Shown here: positions 11,078-22,365 of the stretch, piece by piece
Numbering within the stretch: the first letter of the stretch is position 1
Layout of the letters: every line of letters starts with the position of its first letter
Origin: Amphimedon queenslandica
Lineage: Eukaryota; Porifera; Demospongiae; Haplosclerida; Niphatidae
Assembly: GCF_000090795.2 (NCBI RefSeq)
Contig: NW_003546242.1
Span: 1,400,984 to 1,458,178, forward strand
DNA length: 57,195 bases
Reading direction: 5' to 3'
Made by a program: the position numbers and the translations under genes
Notes under the pieces: model-generated
Database searches by the model: none
The model's input: only the letters and a program-made list of their open reading frames with translations
Told to the model about the DNA's origin: nothing

Positions 11078-11989
11078 TTAAAGTGTAACTGCAGTGATTT
11101 TTTAGGGTATTTATTTTATGGTCTTAATATGATTGCCTTACCATAATAATGATGCGTTCCAACTCCTATTGTCTAGAAAAATTTATTCACTGAGATATGA
11201 GCCTTCAAAAATGCACTTTTTGCTTCCTTTCAATTTACTTCCTGTCAGTGGGTGTGGTTAAATGTGACGTCATAAGAGGCAAAGATGCAGATAATTCCAT
11301 TTCTTTATAGTGGGATATGATCCTTTATTCTCATGCCTTGAAATGTAATAGCACTTATTTAAAGATTGGGATCATTAGTTTTCATTATCCTAAGCATGCA
11401 ACTGCAAGAAAAAGTCATAATACCACACTTTGGTGAATCTTCTTACCATATGCGGCTGCAGGCCTAAGCATTGGGGGTCATTGCCTAGGCAAAAGATTAC
11501 TTTTGAAGCAAAAACAATGCTATTATAACCTTATTTATCCTTTTTCCCACACCCTTTTAATTATAAATATCTTAGCTGAGTTGGACCTCTACAGCCACCA
11601 AAGCCTCTTACCACACCACACTGGTAAATCTGCTTGTTTGCTTCTTTTGAGTTTTTTTCTTGCAGTTGCATGCTTAGGATGATAAATACTAATGATCCCA
11701 ATCTTTAAATTAGTGCTATTACATTACAAGGCATGAGAATAAAGGATCATTTCCCCCTATGAAGAAATGGAGTTATCTGCATCTTTGCCTCTTATGACGT
11801 CACGTTTAGCCACACCCACCGACAGGAAGTAAATTGAAAGGAAGCAAAAAGTGCATTTTTGAAGGCTCATATCTCAGTGAATAAATTTTTTTAGACAATA
11901 GGAGTTGGAACACATCCTTATTATGGTCAGGCAATCATATTAAGACCATAAAATAAATACCCTAAAAAATCACTGCAGTTACACTTTAA
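11078..11989. mobile_element. Long inverted-repeat element, 912 bp
   Basis: Left arm 11078 to about 11420 and right arm about 11655-11989 are inverted copies of roughly 345 bp. The outer ends read TTAAAGTGTAACTGCAGTG and its complement, so TTAA sits at both termini. Shared internal blocks include a CRE-like TGACGTCA at 11265-11272 and 11795-11802. There is no coding. The centre holds a second repeat (11451-11608). TTAA ends recall piggyBac-type targets, but the rest of the terminus does not, so the superfamily is left open. Confidence 0.75.
11451..11608 (+). repeat. Dispersed repeat, copy 1 (partner at 54603-54748)
   Basis: It starts GCGGCTGCAGG, contains GCATTGGGGGTCATTGCCT and ends near CTACAGCCACCAAAG. 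The copy at 54603-54748 has the same order and orientation. Short inverted GGCTGCAG/CTGCAGCC ends suggest a MITE of about 150 bp nested at the centre of the 912-bp palindrome. Confidence 0.7.
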
Positions 11990-12158
11990 CTTCAAAATGA
12001 CTTCTTTTGTTACAGCATTTGATTTGCATGTATATATATTTCGATCTTTGTGTCAATATTGCTTTAGAGTAAATACCTATCTTACTTTTTATGTCCCTTA
12101 CATGATTCTACTTGATTACATGATTCTACTTCGTTAAAACGAAGGCAGCTTTTTCCAT

Positions 12159-12850
12159 TTGTCTATTTCAACTTTTAATGCCACTCAAGAAGATTGGGTT
12201 GCGTATGCTGAGCGTCTCCAGCACTACTTTGTGGCCAAAAGGATAAATGACGAGGATGTACAACGTGTTATCTTGCTAAAAAATATTGGTCCATTTACAT
12301 ATTGCCTTGCTAAAACTCTGTCTTTCCCAAGGAAAGCAATAGATCATACATTTCATGCTCTGGGCAAGATGGTAACGGCCCATTTTCACCCAGAGCCATC
12401 TCCTATCACAATAAAATTGGAGTTAAACACCCATCCCCTGGGCGAAAGGGAGAGCGCAGCTCTATTTGTTGCTGCTTTGAGAAGCATCGCAGCTCACTAC
12501 CAGTATCCAGAGGACATTCTGCCGGACATGTTGCAAAATAAAATTGTAGTGGCATAAGTGACAAAGCAGTACAGCGGTCAGAGACTCGCTTGACTGATCA
12601 GTCTGCCTAGGAAACTGCTTTGGGAGCAAAGGCTGCTGCTATAGATGCTAAACAGCTACAGGATCGTCAAAGACACTACCAGTTAATCATACGGGGAATA
12701 GCAATGAAAAGAACCCAGCAAAGATTCCAGCTGGAAGGACTTCAACTGATCCAGGCTGTGGTGGAAAACATCCAGCTACTCACTGTTGTAATAAAGAGTA
12801 TGATTTTGATTATTGTAAAAGAAAGATCATCTGGCATCTGTTTACTGTAA
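12159..12850 (+). pseudogene. Ty3/gypsy gag remnant (element 1)
   Basis: 12159-12557 (132 aa) starts MSISTFNATQEDWVAYAERL and has HYFVAKRI, HALGKMVTAHF and SAALFVAALRSIA, a capsid-like gag pattern. After a stop and frame change, the trace to 12850 includes a degenerate zinc knuckle (CGGKHPATHCC near 12760, then YCKRK in a shifted frame). Gag coats the retrotransposon RNA in cytoplasmic particles. The frame is broken more than once. No 5' LTR or primer-binding site is visible upstream, because the 912-bp palindrome ends only about 170 bp away, so the element is 5'-truncated or rearranged. Confidence 0.7.
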
Positions 12851-12939
12851 GAATAAATTGGTTAGAAGTCAGATGAGAAGGGTAAAACTAATACTGTGAA
12901 GGAGAAGACAAAAACCCCGATTACTCTTCATTTAACATA

Positions 12940-14000
12940 CCTAATTTGCAATTAATGGTGTCCTTATTAATATGGAATTGGATACGGGAGCATCTGTATC
13001 AGTCAAGGGGGAAGATATGCATCGCTCAATACAGGATTTAGGGAAGTCTCTTCGACTCTCCTCAGTCAAACTACATACGTATACAGGTGAATCAATTAAA
13101 GTAGTAGGAGCCACTGACGTTACCGTTGAGGACAATGGTCAGACCATAACCTTACCTCTGATTGTCATGAAAGGACCACCATTACTGGGTAGGAACTGGT
13201 TAATGGTTTTGATACTAGACTGGTAGCATATGTTCAGTAATCACTCGTTAAAAAAAGTATTGTCTTGTTTTGATGAGGATTTTGACGAGAGACTTGGCAA
13301 TGCACTAGGGATGAAAGCCAAAATACATGTCATTCCTCAAACCACACCTCTTATTCACAAGGCACGTCCTGTTCCACTTGCCTTACGGTCAAAGATAGAA
13401 GTTGAGCCAAATCGGTTGCTCAAAGAAGACATTATTGAATCCGTTTGTTTCTCCAATAGGGCTATGCCGATTGTGCCCATGCCAAATGGAGATGGCACCA
13501 TTCGAATTATGTGGTGATTATACGGTCACTATTAATTGAGCAGCTAAGTTGGATAAAGATCTACTCCCTTGTATAGATGATCACGCTCTGGTGGGAAATC
13601 TTTCTCCAAGTTACACTTATCCCATGCTTACCAAAAAGTGGAACTTGAGGAGGAATCATGTGAGTTTACCACTATTAATACACACAGAGGGTTACTTAAC
13701 TGTCTTTCATTTGGTATTTCTTCTGCCCCATCCATTTTGAAAGGGTTATGGGTACACTAAAACATGGGATTCCAGGAGTTTGTGTCTATTTGGATAATAA
13801 TTTAATTACAAGTGGTTCTGAAGAACATTTTGCTTGTTTATCTGAAGCACTATGGAGATTGGTAGAGTCCGAAATGCATCTCAAGAGAGAAAAATTTAGG
13901 TTATTGTTACACTCCTTTGAATATTTGGGTCATTTTATTAGCTCAGAATGATATAAGACATCAGACACTAAAGTGGAAGCTATTTCTAATGCTCCATCAC
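12940..14000 (+). pseudogene. Ty3/gypsy protease and reverse transcriptase remnant (element 1)
   Basis: The protease is seen at 12972-13210: MELDTGASVSVKGEDM carries the DTG active site and GPPLLGRNWL closes the domain. Reverse transcriptase follows in fragments. 13230-13517 has IHKARPVPLAL and AMPIVPMPNGDGTIRI with a premature stop just before the GDY region. 13549-13740 holds YPMLTKK and an H-L-S-F-G-type stretch. 13748-13951 has VCVYLDNNLITSG and LKREKF…FEYLGHFIS. The catalytic YxDD motif reads YLDN, so the second metal-binding Asp is lost. Several frame changes and stops confirm that it is inactive. Confidence 0.8.
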
Positions 14001-14139
14001 CTGCTAGTGTGAGTGAATTATGCTCCTTTTGACAAATGGTGTATTACTATGGCAAGTTTTTACCACAACTAGCTACCACATCGTTATTTTATGCAGCTTA
14101 CTTCAGAAGAATAAGAGATGCTCCTGGAAAAAGCCACAT

Positions 14140-14590
14140 GAGACAGCATTTCATACTGTGAAGGAGTCATTAAAATCGTCTCGAATTTTGGTCCACTTTG
14201 ACCCAGACCTGTTAGTACTCTCCTGTGATGTCTCACCATATGAGGTAGGGGCTGCGTTAGCTCATAAAATGCCAGCAGGAGATAAATGCCCAGTGGGATT
14301 TGTATCGTGCTTATTGTCGTTGTCAGAAAAGTAATATTCTAATTTGCATAAGGAGGCATTAGCAATTATTTTCAGAGTATGGAAGTTGCATCATTTTTAT
14401 TTATGGCAGATCATTTAAACTGAAGACTGACCATAAGCTGCTGGTACTCATATTCAGTGAGAAGAAAGCAACACCGGTAGTAGCCTCAGGCCACATCCAG
14501 AGGTTGGCACTTACTTGGGAGCTTATTCCTACACCATTTAGTATAAAGGTCGAAATAATATCTGTGCTGATGCTATGAGCAGACATCCAC
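14140..14590 (+). pseudogene. Ty3/gypsy RNase H remnant (element 1)
   Basis: FHTVKESLKSSRILVHFDPD is followed by LSCDVSPYEVGAALAH (first RNase H Asp) and SCLLSLSEK, ended by a stop. A shifted frame resumes with LHKEALAIIF (catalytic Glu) and later ICADAMSRHPL (last Asp), the usual end of the RNase H and connection region in gypsy elements. It follows the reverse transcriptase directly, in the expected order. At least two disabling changes are visible. Confidence 0.7.
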
Positions 14591-14829
14591 TCAAATCAAC
14601 TTTTCTCAGGACACACAAGCTAACAGAAATAATTCATCTCATGAAATACCTTGATAATTCTACCATTAGTTCTCAGATTCAAAGGAGGACAGATTAAGAT
14701 ATTGAATTGTCGAATGTTTGAAATTGGATTCTCTCAGCTTAGCCTGAGAAATTTCTTGCCGGTGACTGTTACCTGCAGAAGGTCTAAACTAAATGTACAA
14801 GTGGGATGTGTTGTGGGGCAATTGGGTGG

Positions 14830-16015
14830 TCATACCTAAAAGGGGAAGGAAAGTTGTTATGAAAATTTTGCATGAGGGTCACACATGGATTGTTCGCATG
14901 AAAAGTTTTGCCTGTATGCCTGTAATTATGTTTGGTGGCCAGGGGTTGAGTCAGAAAAGAAAAAATGTGTAAAAGTGTGTACCCATTGTCAACTTCAAAA
15001 GAAATTACCTCAGTAATGCCATTACATCTGTGGACGTGGCCTGAAAAGCATTAGTTGAGAGTTCACGTAGATTACGCTAGACCTTGTGAAGGGAAATCCT
15101 GTTTAGTGTTAGTAAATGCTTAATTGAAATGGATGGAAGTTCATGTTAGTGCTTCTGCTACCACATCAGCCACAATTGAGCTAATAAGGAAATCCTTTGC
15201 TAAACTAGGATTACCAGACATAATAGTTTCTGATAACGGTGCTAACTTTACTAGTTCAATGTTTAGTGGTTTTATGAGAAGAAACCATATACAGCAAACA
15301 AGGACACCACCGTATCACCCTTTATCTAATGGGCTAGCCAAAGGAGCTGTACAAATACTCAAAGATGGATTGAGAAAGATCAAGGAGGGATCTCTAATCA
15401 CTCGTTTCTCAATTTCTATTGAAATATGGGATAACACCCCATAGTATTACAGTTATTTCTCCAGGGGAAATGCTGTTTGGGTATCATTTGGACCATCTCT
15501 CAGGAGGAAAGCTAGCCTTAATTAGGACCGTCAGAAAAAATGGTATTCACACAAAACAAAGTTTTTAGATTTGGATACCTGGTTTATGTAAGGAAATACA
15601 TTTCAGGAGACCATGGGCTCCCTGGGAAGAAAATAGAAGTACAAGGTAGTGTGTTGTTCATAGTTCTCCTTAAAGATGGTCGTAACGTTAAGAAACACAC
15701 ATATCAGATTGTCGAGACTTGTCATGAAGAAGCTGAATCAGCAGATGCGAATCTCATTGAAGATGACACTGTCATTCCTGAAGATAACTTGATGATGATG
15801 ATCACTCTCCTCCAACTCAACCTCCAATTACTCATGAGGCTGATCATGTTGACAATCAATCTCCCTCACCTCCCTTGTCTCCCTCTTACCCGTCTAATCT
15901 ATCTCATTATCCTACTCCTGATGACATCACAGAATCGTCGAGACCAAATCAATTATGGATCATCCTGTACATTGTTCTAATAGATCAAGACACCCGCCTA
16001 AAATGTATGGGTCTC
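14830..16015 (+). pseudogene. Ty3/gypsy integrase remnant (element 1)
   Basis: The zinc-binding domain starts near 14850 (KILHEGHTWIVRMKSF) and ends with CVKVCTHCQLQ near 14975. The catalytic core has a decayed VHVDYA (first Asp, about 15062), 15124-15444 with MKWMEVHVSASATTSA, IIVSDNGANF (second Asp) and YHPLSNGLAKGAVQIL. The residue expected to be the catalytic Glu (GLAERAV in relatives) is Lys here. The C-terminal part continues frameshifted to about 15760 and a low-complexity serine/proline tail runs to about 16015. Integrase would insert the element's cDNA; this copy cannot. Confidence 0.75.
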
Positions 16016-16479
16016 CACTTCATTATTAACAGCTTATCATGTCCCTGCTATTATTAATAATAGAGTATCGTTATTTTACTACTCCATCACGTCACTTCTA
16101 CTTCTCATCTCCCTCATCTGTGGAATGCCCTACTACCCCTAAACCTCCTCTCTCTCACTCACTCTAAGCAATTGATTCACTTTACCATCACTTCACAAGC
16201 ATCTTCTTAACTAAATTCAACTCATCTGAATTATGCACTTATCATTTCTATGCCTTGCTATAATAGTATCAGCTCCCATCATGCATGTACATAACTCCAT
16301 TCATTCATATATTAAGTTCTTTTTTCTTTTCTGGTTCCTGGTGTGTTTACCAGGTTACCATCAGTACTCTAACTCTCTGTGTTCTCATTCTACTATGGTG
16401 CAGTACAGTTTATTAATAACAATAATAATATTAATAATAATAGTAAGTCCTCCTCCTCTGACCTTCATCACTCCCTAGC

Positions 16480-18388
16480 TCTTTTGGGTCACCGTTATGT
16501 ACTGATTATGTTGACCCCAGGGGGATCGCCCCATGGTTGGTCTGTCGTCTAATTGCTATGGACAAATGCCCCAGTGTACATCCTATTGGTGTTTGTGAGA
16601 CAGTGAGGCATATCAATGCAAAAGCCATCCTTTTTATCACCAAAAATGACTTACGAGAAGCTGCTGGTACCTTACAACTCTTTGCAGGGCAGACGTCTGG
16701 TATTAAGGCTGCAATTCATTCCGTCAGGTCCATCTCTTCTGCCGATGAGTCAGAGGCTGTTCTTTTAGTCGATGCTTCTAATGCCTTTAATTCTCTGAAC
16801 ACGCTGGTGGCCCTCAGGAATGTTTGTCCATTATGTCCAACTCAGGCAACAGTATTGATATCGGGCTTCAACTGAGCTACTGGTTGATAATCAACTCCTG
16901 TGGTCTCAAGAGGGTACCACCAAAGGGGACCCCTGGCTATGCCTTTTTTATGTCCTAGCAACACTTCCTCTGATCCGTTCCCTTCCTCTGCCCTCCTCTC
17001 TGTATCATATCTGGCATGCAGATGATGCATCCGCTTGTGGTAAAGCGTCTGGCTTACGCAACTGGTGGTCTGCTCTGACAAATCATGGTCCCCTTTATGG
17101 CTATCATCCGAATCTATGTAAGACCTGGCTGGTGGTAAAGAGCAAGTATCTTGATTCTGCTAGACTGCTTTCAGGGACTCAGACATTAATATAACTACCA
17201 GTGGCAGGCCCTTGTAGGGTACAGCAATTGGCTCTGCTGACTTTGTCAAGCGTTTTATTATGGACCAGGTGAACACATGGTTAACAGAGTTAGCTGCTCT
17301 GGCCTCTGTGGCTGAGTCACAACCCCATGCTGCTCACTGTGCCTTTAATAAGGGTTTCATTCATAAATTCAATCTTATTTCTTGCGTCTAACCTGGTACT
17401 ACTGGATTACTACAACCAGTCAAAAACTTCATTGCCAAAAGTATTATCCCAGTTTTTACAGGTCGCCCACCCTAAGGGACTATTGAGAGAGAGTTTGTGG
17501 CTTTACCAGTCAGATTTGGCTGTCTCAGATTACCTAAGATCACCGACTCTGCTGATAGTAATCACAGTGCTTCTAAGGACAATAGCCACCCACTCAGTGA
17601 CATCATTATCTGTTAGAATGGTTCTACTGGACAAGCAAATGACCCTATTTTTGAGCAGACTGAGGCTAAATTGTCAGTAGTGAAGAAGCAGTCTCTCGTG
17701 AACCAGCAAGCTACCACTATTTGTGATCAGCTCCCTCCCTCTCTACCACTGGCCATGGACTCAGCTAGAGAAAAGGTGGCATCTGCATGGCTTAAATCTC
17801 TCCCTCTGGAGGAGTTTGGATTCACATTACACAAGGGTGATTTTTGTGATGCTGAGATATGGATAGACCACTCCATCATCAGACACAATGAAGTTAGAGA
17901 TATTTTTGCATCATGGTTAGCTGAGGTCTGTACTGAAGTGAGGGTGGAGCCTCCACTTCAACCAATAACCGCAGAGACCCAGTCGGGTGCTTCTGCTATT
18001 GGTGGTTGTGATATTATACGCTCCTTCCAACTGTTTCGATAGTATCACTGCTCCTTACCAGAAGCATGAAACTTTGAAAAGACGAGCATATGAACAGAGG
18101 GTTTGTGAGGTGAAACATGCATCATTTGTTCCTCTTGTTCTTTCAGTGACTGGTGGTGTAAGCAAAAGTACTAAGACCTCCTTAAAGAGGCTGGCCTCAC
18201 TATCAAGTATCAAATCTGGCCATTCATAAAATCAGACAATTTCTTGTATGAGAGTCACTTTATCTTTTGCCCTCCTACGTTCCTCATTACAATGTATACG
18301 TGGTCATTGCTCCAGATTTATAAGAAATACAAGGAATGTGGCTGCCCCAGTTGACCTCGTCATGTCAGAGTCAGGCTTGGCCCACTGA
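16480..18388 (+). pseudogene. LINE-type reverse transcriptase (R2-like?) remnant
   Basis: It begins with YVDPRGIAPWLVCRLIAMDK (about 16505), then GQTSGIKAAIHS, AVLLVDASNAFNSLN (palm motif A) and EGTTKGDP (motif B, shifted frame, near 16910), and HADDASACGKASGLRNWW (intact ADD, near 17020). Thumb-like QPHAAHCAFNKGFIHKF is near 17325. The C-terminus has KVASAWLKSLPLEEFGFTLH (17790), RHNEVRDI and AYEQRVCEVKHASFVPLVLS, ending near 18388. In relatives a PD-(D/E)xK-like endonuclease core lies between LQPIT and YEQR. Here the spacing is about 40 residues short and the core is missing. There are multiple stops. It sits between the gypsy-1 polyprotein and its 3' LTR. Confidence 0.65.
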
Positions 18389-18570
18389 ATAATCTAACAT
18401 TTTATTATCTTATTTTCTTTGTCCCTTACTGACTAGCAAAATTTATATTTTATTTTATTTGTAAACTTTAAAAACTCTTGGCTCTATTCTTTACCTTCCA
18501 CTATATTTCCCTTATTCTCTCCTAAGCTATTCTACTATTCTGTCCTGTCCAATTTTTATCTTTATCACAG

Positions 18571-18632
18571 TTGTTGTTGTTGTTGTTATTAATTATTATT
18601 AAAAAAAATAATAGTAATAATAATAATAATAA
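18571..18632. repeat. Microsatellite (TTG)n / (ATA)n
   Basis: GTT-type and AAT-type triplets follow one another directly after the LINE remnant. This may be the decayed 3' tail of that element. Confidence 0.6.
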
Positions 18633-18728
18633 AGACTATAGAATGTGAATATTACTTATTTACTTTTTAATAGTTGTGTGGTCATATCATTATATTCTTC
18701 ATACAAACTGTTGACTAAAGGGGGAGGA

Positions 18729-19065
18729 ATGTTACGTATTCATGCATACATATATTCATTAACACCTCTACTTCATTGGCCTCGCCTAGCTTTGCGTAGG
18801 CGAGGACTACGTACTTTGGTTGTCTGTCATTCATTTGGTGCTTTATATTTCGTTTTTGAGAATTTATATCTTTACAATCGCATGCTCTAAATCTGTGAGA
18901 GCTTCTCTTTTGTTAGGAAAAGTCTTGCTTTACTGCTTTGAGATGTTTAGAGAGCAGCTTTATGTAGAACAGGCTTTTTAAACCACAAGATAATTCCAAG
19001 CAATAGCAGTAGTACTCTGGTAGTAAATAAGACTCTTTTCCAGTATATCAAGACTAGTTATTCAT
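18729..19065 (+). mobile_element. Putative 3' LTR of gypsy element 1
   Basis: A polypurine tract (AAAGGGGGAGGAA, 18716-18728) is followed immediately by TGTTACGTATTCATGC, the classic 3' junction of an LTR. Inside lies a hairpin CCTCGCCTA…TAGGCGAGG (about 18780-18806). The right edge is not determined because no 5' copy is present in the window. Confidence 0.55.
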
Positions 19066-19815
19066 TTCATGTGTGAGACTCTTTAAATCTTCGTTGTTGG
19101 TGAGTTATAGCTATTCAAATTTCATCTTCAGTGAAGTGCCGAAGCAGCAGTTTGCTAGTCCAAGGATTCCAAACTCTCATAAGTCACTCAATCAATCTAG
19201 GCAAAAGTATTTTTGCCATTATAACCATCATAATTGCGCATAGAAGAGAAAAACATGAAGATGCTTCTCTCTAGCTGCATTATTGATAATTAATGCCACA
19301 TCTCCAAGCTTGGAGTTGCTGGAGCCCGGAGCTGCAAGCATGCTAGAGTAAGTGTCACTGCAACTAGGAAGCTAGCTAGTATAATCCTCGGCCTCAAGCT
19401 TAATTTTTTTATAGTAGTCTTTGTTTTTGATATATAGTAGCCACATCAAATACCTCAGCATTTTCTGACACTGATAAAACTGTAGAACTTAAGTCAGTTA
19501 CAATACTTTGAGTCTGTCAAAATAATGGCATGGTTATGCGACATACTAATCATTATGGGCTTTTAGTAGCATCTTTGACTGTAGGTGGCTCATTGAACTT
19601 CTTTCAGTGAACTCCATTTACTCTTCTGACAACCTGTTTATGGATACAAGTACACTGCACTTGTTACCTTAAAGTGAGTATGGCTATATTGACAGCACAA
19701 TTTAAGCTACAACATGTATGTAAACTTAGTGTACCCAACTAATTTACCCATAATAAAAATATATCTAACTAGACTATAGTATACTTCACTTTATCCCCAT
19801 GTAATTCACGAAGTT
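19066..19815. other. No gene seen
   Basis: AT-rich interval with stops in all frames, between the gypsy-1 LTR and the end of the minus-strand integrase gene. It may hold 3' sequence of that gene. Confidence 0.35.
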
Positions 19816-21440
19816 AAAACAAACCTTTCCCTAATTTTTTGGAAATTACAAATTGTCCTTTCCAATGATTATCAAGCTTTCCATCCCTTCTTTTCTTCTA
19901 AAGTCCTTCATGATGACATTTGAGCCAATGGTAAAGCATGCTGCATATTTGTGCTTCCTATCATAATAAGACTTCTGCTTAGCATAAGTACTTAAGTAGA
20001 GTCATAACATCTAATTAACAAAACTCATTGCATTAAATTTTATGACTAATAGTGAATAAAACTGGTACATGAACATTAATAAACTTTTTAATAGATTGTA
20101 CATGCATAAAAGTTTTGTTAAAGGGAATTTTAATTATCAGAGTTTCCACTGTATATAGCTGTACAAGTACATTGTACATGTATGATAACTTTAATTTAAC
20201 TTACCTGAGCTGACTCTTGACAGTTGCCTTCAACTCAAATTTTCTAGTCTGCACTTCTGTTATTGACTTCATGAATGCATCTTCATATTCTTGAAGCAAC
20301 TTTTCCGGGGAATAATGATTCTTATAACTGAAGTCTATTGGTAATTTAACTTTTCTGCCAAACATCACTTCAAAACGTGAATAATTCGTCGCCTCCTGAA
20401 TAGCTGTGCATAAACCACCTCACATAGCTTTTCATCCCATTGATCACGGTATATTTTGATAGAGTTTATAAGAGTTTGGTTGTATCACTCATCAAGCCCA
20501 AGAGCTTGAGGATGAGATGGGGTTGTCATTCTGTGTTTGATACCAAAAACTGACATCAATTCAGCAATGAATTGATTATGAAACTATCTTCCTTGATCTG
20601 TAATGATTACTGAAGGAAGTCCCATTATATCGAACAACTATAATGGATGTAATTTTAAAAATAAAAGAATATAATTCTTGCCTGATGTACCATAGCTATA
20701 GTCGGTAAAGCTTCCTTGATAGGTAATGCAAGAGCAAAGGCAAACTTTGTAAAGTAATCAGACACTGTCATTATGTACCAGTTGCCTTTAGATGATGTTG
20801 GAGAAGTTGGACCAATGAAATCAATTCCAATTTGGTACCATGAAGATTTAACAGGCACTGGGTTTAGGTGAGGCCTCTCTGCAACTATTTTACAATTTAT
20901 ACACTGGCATTAAGGACAATGGTTTACCTAAACATGTATAAATACCATCATATTAATGGCAAATGGTATTAATGATAATTTCTATGTTATTGGTCTAATT
21001 GAACTACTTCATAAAAGGTCCAATTAATACAATTGGCATGCATGTGTACATTGTGTATTTAGTCACTCACCAAATCTCCTACATCTGCTAGCATTCCTTT
21101 CCAGTAAAACCACTCACTGATACATTCTAGGTTTTGCATATGCCAAAATGACCTGATGTTGCTTCACTGTGGCATACAACTAATACTTGCTGCTGATCTT
21201 TCTTACTTCTAATTACTCTTATCTCAGTAAGTGGTAAAAATATTATAGGAAAAATAATCATTAACGAACCTTCTTATTTTTTTCATAAAGTACACCTCTC
21301 CTCTTTCAACAATGAGGTTAGCAGCTCTTTTTTAAACTGCTCTTTCTTTTCTGTTGTGAGATCCCACCCACATTGGTCATTAGAATTATTGTGTAGCACA
21401 TGGTAAATAGCAAGGTCTAATAAAGAATCATTAGACATAG
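19816..21440 (-). pseudogene. Spliced integrase gene, Ginger/GIN-like
   Basis: Exons read on the minus strand. About 21440-21270: SLLDLAIYHVLHNNSNDQCG and KKEQFKKELL. 21222-21071: VCHSEATSGHFG, the His pair of the zinc domain, ending at GTGAGT. 20927-20682: CQCINCKIVAERPHL then YQIGIDFIGPTSPTSSKGN (first Asp). 20637-20205: GLPSVIITDQG (second Asp), HRMTTPSHPQALGLDE (Glu), ending CAG/GTAAGT. About 20000-19820: QKSYYDRKHKYAACF and KDFRRK, a GPY/F-like domain. The full integrase catalytic triad is present. Introns argue for a Ginger-type DNA transposon or host-domesticated gene rather than an LTR element. In-frame stops (for example before CQCINC) indicate decay. Confidence 0.6.
20638..20681 (-). 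other. 44-bp GC-AG intron in integrase gene
   Basis: On the minus strand GTACATCAG is followed by GCAAGAAT, and TTATAG precedes TTGTTCGAT. Removing 44 bases joins MVHQ to LFDIMGLPSV in phase 0, as the family requires. Retained, it adds a frameshift and a stop. Confidence 0.6.
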
Positions 21441-21650
21441 AACCAGCTACATTAAAGCCAGGACTAGAGCCTCCAGCATGTAGATTGATGACAGCTGCAC
21501 TTTAAAGTGCAAGCGGTGCAGGGCTATTTGGGCAGAACTTAAATTTTAAGGGGGTCCGAAAATTTGTGTTCAAAAATTGTTCCCCGGAATTTTTTCTTAG
21601 GGCGGTTCATTTTTAACGAGATATTGCCATCACAAAAAACTGCAAGAAAG

Positions 21651-21757
21651 AAAACAAAAAGATTGGTTAGTTTTGAAAAGAGCTAGTAAAAATAGAAAAA
21701 TGATGACAGCAAACAGTTTGAAGCAGCACAAAATAATCACAAATTGCATGAATGGGT
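21651..21757 (+). repeat. Dispersed repeat, copy 2
   Basis: It matches the complement of 3921-4035 (shared AAAATGATGACAGCAAACAG and ATCACAAATTGCA). No coding frame is conserved between the copies. Confidence 0.7.
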
Positions 21758-22360
21758 AGTATTTACTTGTGCTCGAATGCTCCTAATACAGTAGCACCAT
21801 TACTTTAGATTGGTAGCACTGTAAATGTGTTCATTCTTTTGAAAGTTATGCTAAGGCGTCAGTGATGAAGGCAATTCATCTAATAAAGTACAGTATATTA
21901 ATAATAGTTAATGACTATTATTATTGATATGTAGTGGATCGTCAATGATGCTAGGCATACTGCTAATGCATACCGTACAATTGTGCCGTGTCTTTCTGGA
22001 AGGTACGGTACTTGCATTTGTAGTGTATTTCACTTCACTTCGTACATCAATTTTTAGTATCTACAAGATTGTTGGCTATGTGACACTTGCTAGAAAAGAG
22101 CACACTTGTGCACATGAGGGAGCTGGCATGTACTACGAAAGTATTGCCATTAGTAATGTCAAAAGGTACTGAAGAAGTGAAGTATTGCCATTAGTAATGT
22201 CAAAAGGTACTGAAAAAGTAAATGAATTGTTTAATCAAATCTGAAAATAGGATTGAATGTTACAATTCACCTCCTGTAACATCATATATTTTTAAGAGTT
22301 ACAGTTAAAATTTTTTTATGACACATGGCATGGTAGTAGCTAGTTTTACATTTTTTCTAT
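21758..22360. other. Mostly non-coding; tandem duplication inside
   Basis: The only long frame (21924-22172, 82 aa) is hydrophobic and not recognised. It runs into the 41-bp tandem duplication and is probably not a gene. Confidence 0.3.
22141..22222. repeat. Tandem duplication, 41-bp unit x2
   Basis: 22141-22181 and 22182-22222 differ at only two positions. The unit is not a multiple of three, so any reading frame across it shifts. Confidence 0.9.
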
Positions 22361-22365
22361 GTGTA

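Noticed and set aside
12159-19065. A complete LTR retrotransposon for gypsy element 1
   Set aside because: No 5' LTR or primer-binding site is present upstream, so only a 3' LTR-like end is claimed.
21924-22172. 82-aa ORF as membrane protein
   Set aside because: Hydrophobic by base composition only; it runs into a 41-bp tandem duplication.
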